Made by a program: the position numbers and the translations under genes
Origin: Phenylobacterium sp.
Lineage (GTDB): Bacteria; Pseudomonadota; Alphaproteobacteria; Caulobacterales; Caulobacteraceae
DNA length: 64,000 nt
Assembly: GCF_004299445.1 (NCBI RefSeq)
Contig: NZ_SCTC01000068.1
Span: 1-64,000 of the forward strand
Direction of reading: 5' to 3'
Notes under the pieces: model-generated
The model's database searches: none
What the model was told of the DNA's origin: nothing
What the model saw: the letters and a program-made list of their open reading frames with translations, nothing else
In this document: one piece after another, positions 35,744-47,529 of the stretch
How positions within the stretch are numbered: position 1 is the first letter of the stretch
How the letters are laid out: each line of letters starts with the position of its first letter

Positions 35744-37627
35744 TCAGGCCGCATCGATGGCCTCTAGGGGCGCAGAATCGGCCGCCTGGAGCAGCACCTT
35801 CAGGAGCGCCGTCACGAACTGGTCGGCCTTGAACGGCTTGGAGATGAAGTCGTCCATGCCGGCGGCCCTGCACGCCTCCTCGTCGCTCTTCATGGCGTTG
35901 GCGGTCATGGCGACGATCGGGATGCGCGAGACCGGCCCCGAGAGCGCGCGGATTCTCCGGGTGGCCTCCAGCCCGTCCATCACCGGCATCTGCACGTCCA
36001 TCAGCACAAGATCGTAGCCTCCGCGCAGGACGGCCTCGACGGCTTCCTCGCCGTTCCTGACGCGTTCGACGGCCAGGCCCACCTGGCGGACGATTTCAGC
36101 GGCCAGCATGGCGTTGACGTCGTTGTCCTCGGCCAGCAGCACCCGCGCGTGCTGCGACGGCTCGCTGGGAGGTTGGGCCGCCGCGCTCTCGACCTCGGGC
36201 GCCACGCCAGGCTCCAGTTCGACTTCGAACCAGAACACCGCGCCGCCGCCTCGTCTGTCGGACACACCGATGCGGCCGCCCATCAGCTCGATCAGCTGGC
36301 GCGAGATCGAAAGGCCCAGACCCGTGCCGCCGAAGCGGCGCGTGGTCGAACTGTCGGCCTGCTGGAAATTGCGGAACAGTTTGGTCTTCTGGGCATCGTC
36401 GACCCCGATGCCCGTGTCTCGCACCTCGGCCCGCACCCGGGTCCGGCCCATGGCCCCGCGCAGAGCGCTGACGTCCAGGGTAACCTGGCCCTTCTCGGTG
36501 AACTTGAGCCCATTCGAAAGCAGGTTGAGCAGCACCTGACGCAGGCGCTGCGGATCGCCCTTGAACGACTTGCGGGCGCCGGGCGCGATGTTGCAGGTCA
36601 TCTCCAGGCCCTTCTCGGTCGCCAGGGGCGACAGCAGCAGGACGGCTTCCTCAGCCAGGGCCTGGAAACTGAAATCGATGGCCTCGATCTCGACCTTGCC
36701 CGCCTCCAGTTTCGAGATATCCAGGATGTCGTTGATGATCGCCAGGAGCGCGTCGGCCGAGCTGCGGATGGTGTCGGCATAGCGGCGCTGTTGGGCCGTG
36801 AGATCCGTGCGGAGCAGGAGCTCGTTCATGCCCATGATGCCGTTCATGGGCGTGCGGATCTCATGGCTCATGTTGGCCAGGAACTGGCTCTTCGCCCGAT
36901 TGGCCGCCTCGGCCTCGTCCCGCGCGCGGAACAGCTGCTGCTCGGCGGCTTCAGAGGCCGCGAGAGCCTGGCGCAGCTCGCGCATCACCTTGTTGGCCTG
37001 GACCCGGTCGTTCACGGCCCCGCCGATCAGGCGTTGGGTGGCGAAGATGATCAGGACGCAGGCGAAGGCGTAGAACAACAGGCTGAGGACCACGCCCAGC
37101 GCGGACAGGCCCAGCATCGCCGGTGCGTAGGCGATCACCACGCCAACCGGCGCCGGCAGCGCCGTGGCGACCCACACGCGCTTCGACATCCAGCCCAACG
37201 CCCCGGCGGTGACGGCCAGCGTCGCGGCTGTCATCGCCAACAGGGCGTGCGCGCCTGGCGTACCCAGGGCTGCAACCGCGTACATCGGCCCGACCATCCA
37301 GGCCGCCGAACGCACCACGGACAGGACCGCCAGCGCGATGAGGCCCTGGTCCTCGGGCGTCGCATCGGCCTTGGGCGGCCACGCCTTGAGAAGCGACTGC
37401 TGGACCACCTGTACGGCGAGGGATCCGGCGCACCAGACCGCTGCGAACAGCGGCAGGCCCAGGGCCGCGACGGCGCCGCAGCCCAGCACATGAAAGACGA
37501 CAGAGATGGGCCAGGGTTGCAGCATTCCGACGAGCGTCGTCCGGAACGCCGTGGGGTCTCCCTCCTCGGCGCCGGGCAACTTGATGTCATCGGCCTGAGC
37601 GGCCATGGCGTCCTGAAGAGGTCGCAT
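35744..37627 (-). CDS. hybrid sensor histidine kinase with membrane input domain
   Basis: A 627-residue hybrid kinase. Six or so hydrophobic segments span residues 35-200, with no recognised sensor fold. A coiled region leads to the HisKA domain (phospho-His in [11 protein letters not shown]), the HATPase domain ([27 protein letters not shown]), and a C-terminal receiver with phospho-Asp in [13 protein letters not shown]. The start is uncertain: 37627 is the first ATG, with AAGG nine bases upstream. A cognate partner is not adjacent. It converges with the mini-gene terminator. Confidence 0.93.
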   Translation of the reverse strand: MRPLQDAMAAQADDIKLPGAEEGDPTAFRTTLVGMLQPWPISVVFHVLGCGAVAALGLPLFAAVWCAGSLAVQVVQQSLLKAWPPKADATPEDQGLIALAVLSVVRSAAWMVGPMYAVAALGTPGAHALLAMTAATLAVTAGALGWMSKRVWVATALPAPVGVVIAYAPAMLGLSALGVVLSLLFYAFACVLIIFATQRLIGGAVNDRVQANKVMRELRQALAASEAAEQQLFRARDEAEAANRAKSQFLANMSHEIRTPMNGIMGMNELLLRTDLTAQQRRYADTIRSSADALLAIINDILDISKLEAGKVEIEAIDFSFQALAEEAVLLLSPLATEKGLEMTCNIAPGARKSFKGDPQRLRQVLLNLLSNGLKFTEKGQVTLDVSALRGAMGRTRVRAEVRDTGIGVDDAQKTKLFRNFQQADSSTTRRFGGTGLGLSISRQLIELMGGRIGVSDRRGGGAVFWFEVELEPGVAPEVESAAAQPPSEPSQHARVLLAEDNDVNAMLAAEIVRQVGLAVERVRNGEEAVEAVLRGGYDLVLMDVQMPVMDGLEATRRIRALSGPVSRIPIVAMTANAMKSDEEACRAAGMDDFISKPFKADQFVTALLKVLLQAADSAPLEAIDAA

Positions 37628-37778
37628 TCGACCAGCCTTGCCATGCAACCCGTAAAGGAATGGCGAGGACGGGTGGCGCGCATTGGGGCGGAATGTCGCA
37701 TAGTGGCCATAGCGCCGGACGCCCGCTCATTACCTGGGAGGTCATGGACGCGCCACAGGCCGTGGCTAGGATTGCGCC

Positions 37779-38591
37779 ATGAACGCCCCCCAGAGACATG
37801 TTGGCGAGCACCTCCGCGACTGGCGCACGCGACGGCGCATGAGCCAGATGGACCTGGCGCTGGAGGCCGAGATTTCGACCCGGCACCTGTCGTTCCTCGA
37901 GACCGGCCGCGCCCAACCCAGCCGCGAGATGGTGCTGCATCTGTCGGACCAGCTGGAGATTCCCTTGCGCGAACGCAACGTGATCCTGGTGGCCGCGGGC
38001 TATGCGCCCGTCTTCCCCGAACGCAACCTCGACGCCCCCGAACTCGCCTCGGCGCGCCGCGCGGTAGACTTGATCCTGAAGGCGCATGAGCCTTACCCGG
38101 CCCTGGTGGTCGACCTGCGCTGGAACCTCGTTGCGGCGAACGCAGCCGCCCTCCCCCTCCTGGACGGCGTCGACCCCGAGCTGTTGTCACCGCCCTTGAA
38201 CGTGATCCGTGCCTCGCTGCATCCGCGCGGCCTGGCGCCCAGGATCGCCAACCTGGGCGAATGGCATTCGCACATCCTGGAGCGCCTGCGCCGGCAGGCC
38301 GACCTGACGGCCGACCCCGGCTTGTTGTCGCTGATCGACGAGATCAAGACCTATCCGAAGCCTCCGGCGCCCGACCGTCGACCCGAGGACTACGGGAACG
38401 TCGCGATCCCATTCCAGCTGATGATGGGGGACACGTTGCTGTCGATGATCGGCACGACGACGGTGTTCGGCACCCCCGTGGACATCACGCTTTCGGAACT
38501 CACCCTGGAGACGTTCTTCCCGGCCGACGCCCAGACGGCCGAGGCCCTGCGCCTGGCGCACGAGGCGCGGCAGGCGGCTGCAGCGGCCTAA
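37779..38591 (+). CDS. XRE-family regulator with MmyB-like ligand-binding domain
   Basis: A 270-residue transcription factor. The N-terminal helix-turn-helix (residues 8-65, SQMDLALEAEISTRHLSFLETGRAQPS) is followed by an MmyB-like ligand-binding domain (PALVVDLRWNLVAANAAALPLL, VFGTPVDITLSELTLETFFPAD), a PAS-like fold. Related proteins respond to fatty-acyl ligands in actinobacteria. Target genes are unknown. Its stop overlaps the convergent lipoprotein gene by four bases. Confidence 0.9.
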   Translation: MNAPQRHVGEHLRDWRTRRRMSQMDLALEAEISTRHLSFLETGRAQPSREMVLHLSDQLEIPLRERNVILVAAGYAPVFPERNLDAPELASARRAVDLILKAHEPYPALVVDLRWNLVAANAAALPLLDGVDPELLSPPLNVIRASLHPRGLAPRIANLGEWHSHILERLRRQADLTADPGLLSLIDEIKTYPKPPAPDRRPEDYGNVAIPFQLMMGDTLLSMIGTTTVFGTPVDITLSELTLETFFPADAQTAEALRLAHEARQAAAAA

Positions 38592-38986
38592 AGCGCGACG
38601 CAGGCGGGCGGCGGCATCAGGACCACCGAGTCCTGTTTGAACCTGGCCCGGTACGCATTGCGCACCTGCTCGACCTTCGCCGCCGGATCGCCGGTTTCCG
38701 GCAGCACGATCATGACGACCTTCGCCGCCTCTCGGATCATCCGGTTCTCGTCGCCGCGCCACTGGCCCCCGCCGTCCACCACGGTCACCCCGTCGGGGAA
38801 GCGCGGCGTGACCTCGGCGTCGACGAACCTGCGGATATCGTTGTCGGAGACCTTGGCCGGCGGCTTGGCGCCCAGGAACAGCTGCGCGGTCCGCAGTGTG
38901 GACTGGCCGGCCGGGCACGCAAGCTTGGGCTGTGTCGCGCAGCCCGCAAGGACCAGCGTCAGGATCGCCGCCCCAAGGAGCTTCAT
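38588..38986 (-). CDS. DUF3574 lipoprotein
   Basis: A 132-residue predicted lipoprotein: MKLLGAAILTLVLAGC is a lipobox signal peptide with the acylated cysteine at residue 16. The mature part (TAQLFLGAKPP, DAEVTPRFPDGVTVVDGGGQWRG) matches DUF3574, whose function is unknown. The start at 38986 fits the signal peptide; an ATG 18 bases upstream is also possible, and neither has a ribosome site. Confidence 0.83.
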   Translation of the reverse strand: MKLLGAAILTLVLAGCATQPKLACPAGQSTLRTAQLFLGAKPPAKVSDNDIRRFVDAEVTPRFPDGVTVVDGGGQWRGDENRMIREAAKVVMIVLPETGDPAAKVEQVRNAYRARFKQDSVVLMPPPACVAL

Positions 38987-39072
38987 CTGATCATGCGTCG
39001 ACATCACGACGCGGGATTATCACGCGTCGCCGCGCCGAGCGAGGTGGCGCGCAATCAGCCTCAGGCGCCGGA

Positions 39073-40419
39073 TCAGTCCCGCTCAGCTTCGCGACCGAGA
39101 CGCTGCAACAGGCGGAAGACCGCCACCACCACGAAGCCCACGCCCGCAAGGCCCGCGGGCCAGGCCACCATGATCGGCGTTACGAACCCGCCCGTGGGAG
39201 CCATACGCGCGCTGAGCCCCCAGAACACGCCGAAGCCGAAGAAGGCGAGACCCAACAGCGCGAGCAACAGGTCCCAGACGACCGAGGTCTCCTTGGGCTG
39301 CGGCGTCGGGCGTCTACGGGCCGGGATGAACTCGAACGGGGCGACCTCGAGATTGACCTGCGGGGCGTCACGATCGGCCGCCCGGAACACCGAGGCGTGG
39401 GGGGCGACCGGGATGTCGAGCTCGGAATCGGCTGGAGAGAACGCGGGCTCGGGCGACGTGCGCTCGATCTCAGGCAAGGCGGCGCCGGTTGCTTGCTCAC
39501 CAAGCTCGGCTACGGGGCCCGCATCGGCTAGCGGGTCGCCGTGATCGGGCAAATCCGCGGACGCCTCGGCTGTGGTGGGCGTCTCAAGGGCGGCGGCCTC
39601 GGCGACGAGCGCCCCAGCTTCCTCGATGACAGGCCCCTCGAGGGGACCGGCCAGGAAGTCCGTGGGCGGCTCAGGCGCGGGCTGGGGCTCGACGCCGGGC
39701 TCGGCGAATATGGTCTCCAGCCGCGCACTAATCGCTTCCGCGGCGGCCGTGACCGCCGGCAGGGGGTCTTCGTGGACGGCTCCAGGCCTCGGCTCGGCCG
39801 CCGGCGGCGTCGTGTCTTCGCCGGCGTGTTCGCGGCGTGCGGTGACCCGGTCACCCTCCAGCGAGGGCTCCACCTCGACCGGCCGGCGCAGCGGTACGAG
39901 GTCCAGGGCGTCGAGATCGATCACCGGCCGCAGTAGCGGCGATGGCGCGGGCGTCCAATTCCCGTCGTCCGGCGACAGGAACATCGCCTTCTCCGACGCC
40001 CGTCGGCGAACCAGTGCGTCGAGGACGATCCGCTCGCCCTCGAAGTCGGTCTTGCGCCACAGCTCCATGGCGCAGGCGGCCTGCACGTGCGCGCCCGCGT
40101 TCAGCCGCTTCAGCACCTGACTGCGGCGAAAGTTGTCGAGGCCTACGTTGAACGCGAAGCTGCACAGGGCGTCGAACTGGTTCTGACTGAGCGGCGCGTA
40201 CACGCTCTCGTTCACGGCGTGCTGGACGGCGATCAGGTCGTAGACGAGCAGCGCCTCGGCGTCAGGCTCGGAGACTTCGGCGCCTTCGCGGGCGGTCAGC
40301 GTATGTCCATAGCCGATCGTCCAGCGGCCATCGGGCAGCTGGGCGGCGTTTCGGCGGTAGCCCTCGAACCGCTTGATCAGTTCGATGGCCGCCCGGGAGA
40401 CGCGATGACGCGAGAGCAT
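39073..40419 (-). CDS. spmX: polar localisation protein SpmX (lysozyme-like domain, two C-terminal membrane helices)
   Basis: A 448-residue homologue of Caulobacter SpmX, which localises to the stalked pole and recruits and activates the DivJ kinase. The N-terminal GH24 muramidase-like domain (RFEGYR with Glu19, LPDGRWTIGYGHT) is followed by a long acidic proline/alanine-rich linker (about residues 185-370) and two membrane helices at the C-terminus. In SpmX the muramidase fold serves in localisation and multimerisation. The start at 40419 has GGGAG just upstream. A sigma-54 promoter match lies 55 bp before it, consistent with TacA control in Caulobacter. Confidence 0.93.
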   Translation of the reverse strand: MLSRHRVSRAAIELIKRFEGYRRNAAQLPDGRWTIGYGHTLTAREGAEVSEPDAEALLVYDLIAVQHAVNESVYAPLSQNQFDALCSFAFNVGLDNFRRSQVLKRLNAGAHVQAACAMELWRKTDFEGERIVLDALVRRRASEKAMFLSPDDGNWTPAPSPLLRPVIDLDALDLVPLRRPVEVEPSLEGDRVTARREHAGEDTTPPAAEPRPGAVHEDPLPAVTAAAEAISARLETIFAEPGVEPQPAPEPPTDFLAGPLEGPVIEEAGALVAEAAALETPTTAEASADLPDHGDPLADAGPVAELGEQATGAALPEIERTSPEPAFSPADSELDIPVAPHASVFRAADRDAPQVNLEVAPFEFIPARRRPTPQPKETSVVWDLLLALLGLAFFGFGVFWGLSARMAPTGGFVTPIMVAWPAGLAGVGFVVVAVFRLLQRLGREAERD

Positions 40420-40473
40420 GGCTCCCAATTGTCCCAATTCGGCACAGGCGACGAGCGCCTGGGGACGTCCAGC

Positions 40474-40488
40474 GCAAGCCCGACGCCA
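40474..40488 (-). promoter_or_regulatory. sigma-54 promoter of spmX
   Basis: On the minus strand the sequence TGGCGTCGGGCTTGC keeps the invariant GG and GC with ten bases between them, and matches most of the -24/-12 consensus (TGGCAC-N5-TTGC). It lies in the mgtE-spmX gap and would start transcription about 43 bases before the spmX ATG. In Caulobacter spmX is activated by TacA, a sigma-54 activator. Confidence 0.7.
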
Positions 40489-40489
40489 T

Positions 40490-41905
40490 TTACAACAGGA
40501 TTAGCGCGGCAAGCCCCAGGAAGGCGAAGAAACCTGTGAAGTCCGTCACGAAAGTCACGAATACGGATGAAGAAACCGCCGGATCGCGTCCCATGCGCTC
40601 CAGCGCGAGTGGAATCACGGCGCCTGCCAGCGCAGCCATGAAGAAGTTGATGATCATTGCCGCCCCGAACGCGACCGACAGCCGCAGATCGTGGAATACG
40701 CCGAAGATCACGCCGCCCGTGATGATCGCCAGCACCACCCCATTGATCAGACCCACAGCCATCTCGCGGCTGACCGTCCGCACGGCGTTGAACGCCGATA
40801 GCTCGCGGCTAGCCAACGCCCGGACCGCGACGGTGAGCGTCTGAGTTCCCGCATTGCCGCCCAGCGACGCCACCACCGGCATCAGCGCGGCGAGGATCGC
40901 GAGCTTGGCGATCTGGCCTTCGAAGGCCCCGATCACGCTGGCCGAGAGTGCGGCGGTCAGCGTGTTGACCAGGAGCCACGGCAGGCGCGACCGGACGATG
41001 CCGATGACGCCGGCGTCGCGGCCGGCGTCCGACACGCCGGCCAGGGCCAGGATGTCCTCTTCGCTCTCTTCCTGGACGACGCCCACGATGTCGTCGACGG
41101 TGATCTGGCCCACCAGGCGGCCAGCGACGTCCACGACGGGCGCCGAGATCAGGTGGTACTTGTCGAAGATGTAGGCGACCTCTTCCTGGTCGAGGTCGAC
41201 GGTGATCTCGGTCACCGGCTCCATGATCTGGGCCAGCGGCGTCTGGCGGCCGACCCGCAGAAGGCCGCTGACCGGCACGGCCCCCACTGGTTTGAACGCC
41301 GGATCGACCACGTAGATGTCGAAGAACAGCTCGGGCAGCTCCTCCGGATCTTTGCGGAAGTGGTCGATGGCCTGCCCGACGGTCCAGAACTGCGGCGCGG
41401 CCACCACCTCGCGCTGCATCAGGCGGCCAGCGGTCTCTTCCCCGTACCTCAGGGTGGTCTCGATGGCCGCCCGTTCCAGCTCGGGCATGGCGGCCATGAC
41501 TTCGGCGCGCTTGTCGTCCTCGAGGTCGTCCACGACGTCGGCGGCGTCGTCCGACTCCATCTCGCCGATGGCCTTGGCCAGCGTGGCGGACGGGACGTGC
41601 TCCAGAACGTCCTCCCGGATCTCCGTGTCGAGCTCCGACAGGATCTCGGCGAGCGTCTCGGGATCGAGGTGCGGGATCAGCTCTTCGCGGTCGTCCGCCG
41701 ACAGGAAGCCCATCAGGTCGGCGATGTCGGCAGGATGCAGCGCCGCAAGCAGCTCGCGAAGCCGCTCGGCATCGCCACGATCCAGCGCGTCGGCGACATC
41801 GGAGACGAACTCAGGGTTCAGCGCGTAGTCGTCGTCGAGCGCGAGGTCTTCCAGGTCCTCTTCGGCGTCCATGACGTCAGTGAGGTCGTCCGTTTCGCGA
41901 CTCAT
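40490..41905 (-). CDS. mgtE: magnesium transporter MgtE
   Basis: A 471-residue Mg2+ channel. The N-terminal MgtE-N superhelical domain (DALDRGDAERLRELLAALHPADIADL), two CBS domains (from about residue 160) and five C-terminal membrane helices are all present, with the pore signature LGGNAGTQT. Acidic residues in the N domain sense Mg2+. It stops just upstream of the spmX promoter on the same strand. Confidence 0.96.
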   Translation of the reverse strand: MSRETDDLTDVMDAEEDLEDLALDDDYALNPEFVSDVADALDRGDAERLRELLAALHPADIADLMGFLSADDREELIPHLDPETLAEILSELDTEIREDVLEHVPSATLAKAIGEMESDDAADVVDDLEDDKRAEVMAAMPELERAAIETTLRYGEETAGRLMQREVVAAPQFWTVGQAIDHFRKDPEELPELFFDIYVVDPAFKPVGAVPVSGLLRVGRQTPLAQIMEPVTEITVDLDQEEVAYIFDKYHLISAPVVDVAGRLVGQITVDDIVGVVQEESEEDILALAGVSDAGRDAGVIGIVRSRLPWLLVNTLTAALSASVIGAFEGQIAKLAILAALMPVVASLGGNAGTQTLTVAVRALASRELSAFNAVRTVSREMAVGLINGVVLAIITGGVIFGVFHDLRLSVAFGAAMIINFFMAALAGAVIPLALERMGRDPAVSSSVFVTFVTDFTGFFAFLGLAALILL

Positions 41906-42069
41906 GCGGACCTCCCTGAAGTTTATGTGTGGACGGCTTTGCTCGTTTCCCGGGCGATCGGCGAGCGCCGATCACCGACGACCTTCACTTGAGTCTAGAC
42001 CCTTCGTCGCGCTGAGAGTGGCCCGATCCAGGACAACGTAAAGTCCGGGATCGCAGGCCCATTTTTCAC

Positions 42070-42154
42070 TGGTGCGGTCGAGAAGACTCGAACTTCCACG
42101 GGTTGCCCCACAGCGACCTCAACGCTGCGCGTCTACCAATTCCGCCACGACCGC
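42070..42154 (-). tRNA. tRNA-Leu (anticodon GAG)
   Basis: On the minus strand an 85-base tRNA with acceptor stem GCGGTCG/CGACCGC, D-loop AATTGGTAGACGCG, anticodon GAG in the loop TTGAGGT, a long variable arm (TGTGGGGCAACCCGT region) and T-loop GTTCGAGTC. The long variable arm is typical of a leucine tRNA. CCA is encoded at 42070-42072. The upstream/downstream sequence holds no other tRNA. Confidence 0.96.
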
Positions 42155-42219
42155 TCGTGGTGAGGCGCGGCAGGTAGCAAACACCGGCCGCATACTCAAG
42201 TGCGCGTTCAGCGCCTTCG

Positions 42220-42537
42220 TCAGACGCTGCCGGCCATGTAGTCGTAGACGTTGGCCTCGCGGGTCACCTGGATGGCGATCCGCTCGTCGTTGATCTGGAT
42301 TTCGCCACGAGCCACGGGGTGGTTGTTGGCCAGAATCCAGACCTCTTCATTCACGGTCGTATCCAGCGGGATGACGGCGCCGCGGCCCATGCGCAGCAGT
42401 TGCGCCATGGGTAGGATGGCGCGACCGAGCACCACCTGTATTTCAACATTGACCGCCTTGACCTGGCTCACGAAGAAAACCTCGAACGCTCCGGGCTTTG
42501 CGCGACGCAGGCCCGAGCCCCACATTGGTCGCAACAT
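42220..42537 (-). CDS. orphan FliN/SpoA-domain protein
   Basis: A 105-residue protein that is mostly a FliN-type SpoA domain ([29 protein letters not shown] then [18 protein letters not shown]), the fold of the flagellar motor switch C-ring. No other flagellar gene is nearby, so it could be a true fliN placed away from the cluster or a paralogue. Start is uncertain: its first ATG overlaps the lipB ATG on the other strand, so one of the two must start further in. Confidence 0.85.
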   Translation of the reverse strand: MLRPMWGSGLRRAKPGAFEVFFVSQVKAVNVEIQVVLGRAILPMAQLLRMGRGAVIPLDTTVNEEVWILANNHPVARGEIQINDERIAIQVTREANVYDYMAGSV

Positions 42538-43261
42538 GCTTGATCGGTCGTTAAGTTTCGGGCCCGCAGCGCCATTCGGCCGAAGTGACGCAGCCCCTGC
42601 CGGTTGGGCGGTGTCGCGCACCCCCGTGGCGTACCCCGAGGCCGTCGCCGCCATGGAGGCCCGCGCCGCCGCCATCGCCGACGGGACAGCCGGCGAACTG
42701 GTCTGGCTGCTGGAGCATCCGCCGCTCTACACGGCCGGCGTCTCGGCCAAGGCCGCAGACCTTATCGAGCCCGACCGCTTCCCGGTCTTCGCCAGCGGCC
42801 GCGGCGGGCAGTACACCTATCACGGCCCCGGCCAGCGGGTGGCGTACGTCATGCTGGACCTGACGAAGCGCAGCCGCGATGTGCGTGCGTTCGTGGCGGC
42901 CCTGGAGGCCTGGGTGATCGGCGCGCTGGACGTCTTCAACGTCACCGGCGAAATCCGTGACGGCAGGGTGGGTGTCTGGGTCGAGCGTCGCAGTCCGGGC
43001 GTCGCGCCACGCGAGGACAAGATCGCCGCCATCGGCGTGAAGCTGCGCCGCTGGGTGTCGTTCCACGGTGTCTCGCTGAACGTGGAGCCCGACCTGTCGC
43101 ACTTCGGCGGCATCGTGCCCTGCGGCGTCACCGAGCATGGCGTCACCAGCCTGGTCGACCTGGGCCTGCCCGTCACGATGGACGACGCGGACGCCGCCTT
43201 AAGAGACAGTTTTCAGGACATTTTCGGGCCCGTGGAGGACGCCAAGGCGCCGGTCGGCTAG
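42536..43261 (+). CDS. lipB: octanoyltransferase LipB
   Basis: Transfers the octanoyl group from acyl carrier protein to lipoyl domains. The core is intact: [35 protein letters not shown], the catalytic lysine in [15 protein letters not shown] and the catalytic cysteine in [15 protein letters not shown]. The ATG at 42536 gives 241 residues with about 25 extra N-terminal residues; a GTG at 42611 would give the usual LipB length and would leave room for the divergent fliN-like promoter, so it may be the true start. Confidence 0.93.
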   Translation: MLDRSLSFGPAAPFGRSDAAPAGWAVSRTPVAYPEAVAAMEARAAAIADGTAGELVWLLEHPPLYTAGVSAKAADLIEPDRFPVFASGRGGQYTYHGPGQRVAYVMLDLTKRSRDVRAFVAALEAWVIGALDVFNVTGEIRDGRVGVWVERRSPGVAPREDKIAAIGVKLRRWVSFHGVSLNVEPDLSHFGGIVPCGVTEHGVTSLVDLGLPVTMDDADAALRDSFQDIFGPVEDAKAPVG

Positions 43262-43331
43262 GTGGCCCTCCGTCGCAACTGCAACCCTCGCGTTCTGGAG
43301 AACACCGGATTCGCAATGCTACCCATGGTCC

Positions 43332-44246
43332 ATGGACGCGCTGGACGATGCCAACGTCGCCACCGTGCTCGCGGCGAGCGACCTTCTCTTCGACCTGGCA
43401 TTGCTGGCTCGGCGCGACCTCGACGCCATCGACAATCTGATCCTGCTGGGCGTCTCACAGGCGAACGTTCGCCAGATCGTGGCGCACTCGGACAATCCGT
43501 TTCTCTACGCCTTTGCGGATACGAACCCGCCGGACGGCGCGCGCCTTCCGATCAGTGTCGCCGCCCTGAGCCGGGTCCTGAGCCTGCCGTTCGAGACCGT
43601 CAGGCGACGGGCCGTCCGCCTGTGCGAAACCGGGCTCCTGGCGGCGACCTCCGAGGGGCTGGTCGTACCCTCGACGATGCTGGACACCGCAGGGCATGTG
43701 GAGATGCTGAAGGGCGTCCACCGCGCCACGACGCGCACCTACCAGCGCCTCCAGGAGGCGGGGTTCTTCGCTGCGAGCGACTTGCCTGCGCCGGAACAAC
43801 CGCCCGAGGAGCCCCCGTTGCGGGCGATCGGACGCCTGGCTGGCGAGTTCTATCTTCGGATGCTGGCGCCCCTGCATTCCTGGGCAGGCGATCCGATCGA
43901 CGCGGTGCTGCTGCTTTGTCTGCTGCGTCGTCGCCGAGGAGAGTCCCGGCTGGTTGACGCGGGCGCGAGCATTCCACTGGGGAGTCCGGCCCACATCGCG
44001 CGCGAACTGGGCTTTTCATCGGAAACGGTCCGCCGACGTCTCCAGCGCATGGCCGACAAGGGCCTGTGCCGGAGGGACGCCGACGGGTTTGCCGCCCCGC
44101 TGGACGCCATTCAGGGCCAGCTACAGCACCGGTTAGCCGAATCCAGCGCGCTGAATCTTCGGCGGCTCTATCGCCGGCTCTCCGAACTCGGGGCTATCGA
44201 GCCCGGCGTTTGCAGGTCGCGACTGGCGTCGCCCCCGGACCGCTAG
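43332..44246 (+). CDS. hypothetical protein with two winged-helix domains
   Basis: A 304-residue cytoplasmic protein. Two similar helix-turn-helix segments are visible: residues 74-105 (VAALSRVLSLPFETVRRRA) and residues 218-250 (PAHIARELGFSSETVRRRL), both with the ETVRRR recognition-helix core followed by a wing. The repeat suggests internal duplication. It probably binds DNA; the family and targets are unknown to me. It overlaps the convergent CAP gene by four bases. Confidence 0.7.
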   Translation: MDALDDANVATVLAASDLLFDLALLARRDLDAIDNLILLGVSQANVRQIVAHSDNPFLYAFADTNPPDGARLPISVAALSRVLSLPFETVRRRAVRLCETGLLAATSEGLVVPSTMLDTAGHVEMLKGVHRATTRTYQRLQEAGFFAASDLPAPEQPPEEPPLRAIGRLAGEFYLRMLAPLHSWAGDPIDAVLLLCLLRRRRGESRLVDAGASIPLGSPAHIARELGFSSETVRRRLQRMADKGLCRRDADGFAAPLDAIQGQLQHRLAESSALNLRRLYRRLSELGAIEPGVCRSRLASPPDR

Positions 44247-44833
44247 CGCGCGACGACCGCGCCGGCGAACTGGATCACGCACATTGCGCCGTAGCGGGCG
44301 TGCGCGCCGCAGCCGACGCCAGCGACCGAGTAGGCGCCGCCGAAGATGTCGCGCCGGTGGCCGCGGTTGGCGACGCCGGCGTCCACGACCAGCTGGCGCA
44401 CAACATCCTCGGCCGACATCTGGCCGTAGGAGATGCCCTCGGCTGACAGTCCAGCATAGAATCCCACACGTTGCAGCCGCTGGGGAAAGGTGTCGCCGGC
44501 CGGGCCGCGATGGCCCACCTCCCCGGTCACGCCCTGAGCGTCGGCAAGGCTTCGCGCCGAGCTTCCGAGACGGTCATCCCAGCGAAGTGGCGGCAGAGAC
44601 GGCTGACGCATCAGGAAGTCCACGGCCTCCGCCAGCGCGCCTGGCTCCGCACCGGCCCAGGTGGCGTACTCGGTATCGGCCTGACGCAGGGTGTGGGCGA
44701 ACGCCTGGGGCTTTGTGCGGGCGTAGTTGATGACCGCCAGCACCTCTTCCTCGAAGCTCTCGGCGGCGCCGGCCGACGCCGGGGCCACGAGTCCTAAAGC
44801 TGCAACCGCGATGGCCAGCTCACGAAAACACAT
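44243..44833 (-). CDS. secreted CAP-domain protein
   Basis: A 196-residue exported protein: signal peptide through about residue 23 (ASAGA), then a CAP (SCP/PR1) fold with VINYARTKPQAFA, LRWDDRLGSSARSLADAQ, GHRGPAG, AEGISYG and HRRDIFGGAYSVAGVG. Bacterial CAP proteins have varied, mostly undefined functions in the envelope. The metal-binding His/Glu positions appear partly kept. Confidence 0.88.
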   Translation of the reverse strand: MCFRELAIAVAALGLVAPASAGAAESFEEEVLAVINYARTKPQAFAHTLRQADTEYATWAGAEPGALAEAVDFLMRQPSLPPLRWDDRLGSSARSLADAQGVTGEVGHRGPAGDTFPQRLQRVGFYAGLSAEGISYGQMSAEDVVRQLVVDAGVANRGHRRDIFGGAYSVAGVGCGAHARYGAMCVIQFAGAVVAR

Positions 44834-44945
44834 AAACGAACCCCATCCTGACGTCCTCGCGTCAATGGTTCGACGCGAAGAGCCACAGGGGCGTTAAACG
44901 GATTGGATAATTGCGATGGCCCGCGGCCCGCGACTGGGCCGACGG

Positions 44946-46919
<1,974 letters not shown>

Positions 46920-47031
46920 TCCAGCCCTTAAGCGACAGTCCCAACAGGCGGCCCGGTGAGAGCCCGACGATGCGCGCCCTGCATGGCGCGACACCTTCCG
47001 TAGTGGAGAGCGAGACCTTAGATTGGCGTCC

Positions 47032-47529
47032 ATGAGCACGCCAGCAGTCTCCCCGTCCGGATTCTCTCTCTCGCCGCCTACCGCAGAGGAACGCAAGCAA
47101 CTGGAAGCCGGCCTTTCCCCAGCGGAAGCCGATGTCCTGCTGCACCACGGCACCGAGGCGCCGTTCTGCGGCGGCCTTCTCGATCAGAAGGACGACGGCG
47201 TCTATTGCTGCCGCCTCTGCGCCCTGCCCCTCTTCCGGCACAAGACCAAGTTCGAAAGCGGCACGGGCTGGCCCTCCTTCTGGGCGCCGTTCGATGAGGC
47301 GCATGTGGCCGGCGTCCGCGACACCAGCTACGGCATGGTCCGCATCGAAACCCTCTGCGCCCGCTGTGGCAGCCACCAGGGTCACGTATTCCCCGACGGG
47401 CCGCCGCCGACGCGCCTGCGCTACTGCATCAACTCGGTGAGCCTTGAGTTCGTCCCCGGCGGGGGCCACCTGCGCGACCCCCTGGGCCGAGGCGACGATG
47501 AGGCGCTCCAGGCGGCCGCCGCCGGCTGA
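47032..47529 (+). CDS. msrB: peptide-methionine (R)-S-oxide reductase MsrB
   Basis: A 165-residue repair enzyme that reduces methionine-R-sulfoxide in proteins. Two CxxC pairs (CRLC and CARC) bind zinc; the catalytic cysteine is in RYCINS near the end, preceded by SGTGWPSFW and GHVFPDGP. An N-terminal extension of about 30 residues is unusual but hydrophilic. Its stop overlaps the next gene start (TGATG). Confidence 0.96.
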   Translation: MSTPAVSPSGFSLSPPTAEERKQLEAGLSPAEADVLLHHGTEAPFCGGLLDQKDDGVYCCRLCALPLFRHKTKFESGTGWPSFWAPFDEAHVAGVRDTSYGMVRIETLCARCGSHQGHVFPDGPPPTRLRYCINSVSLEFVPGGGHLRDPLGRGDDEALQAAAAG

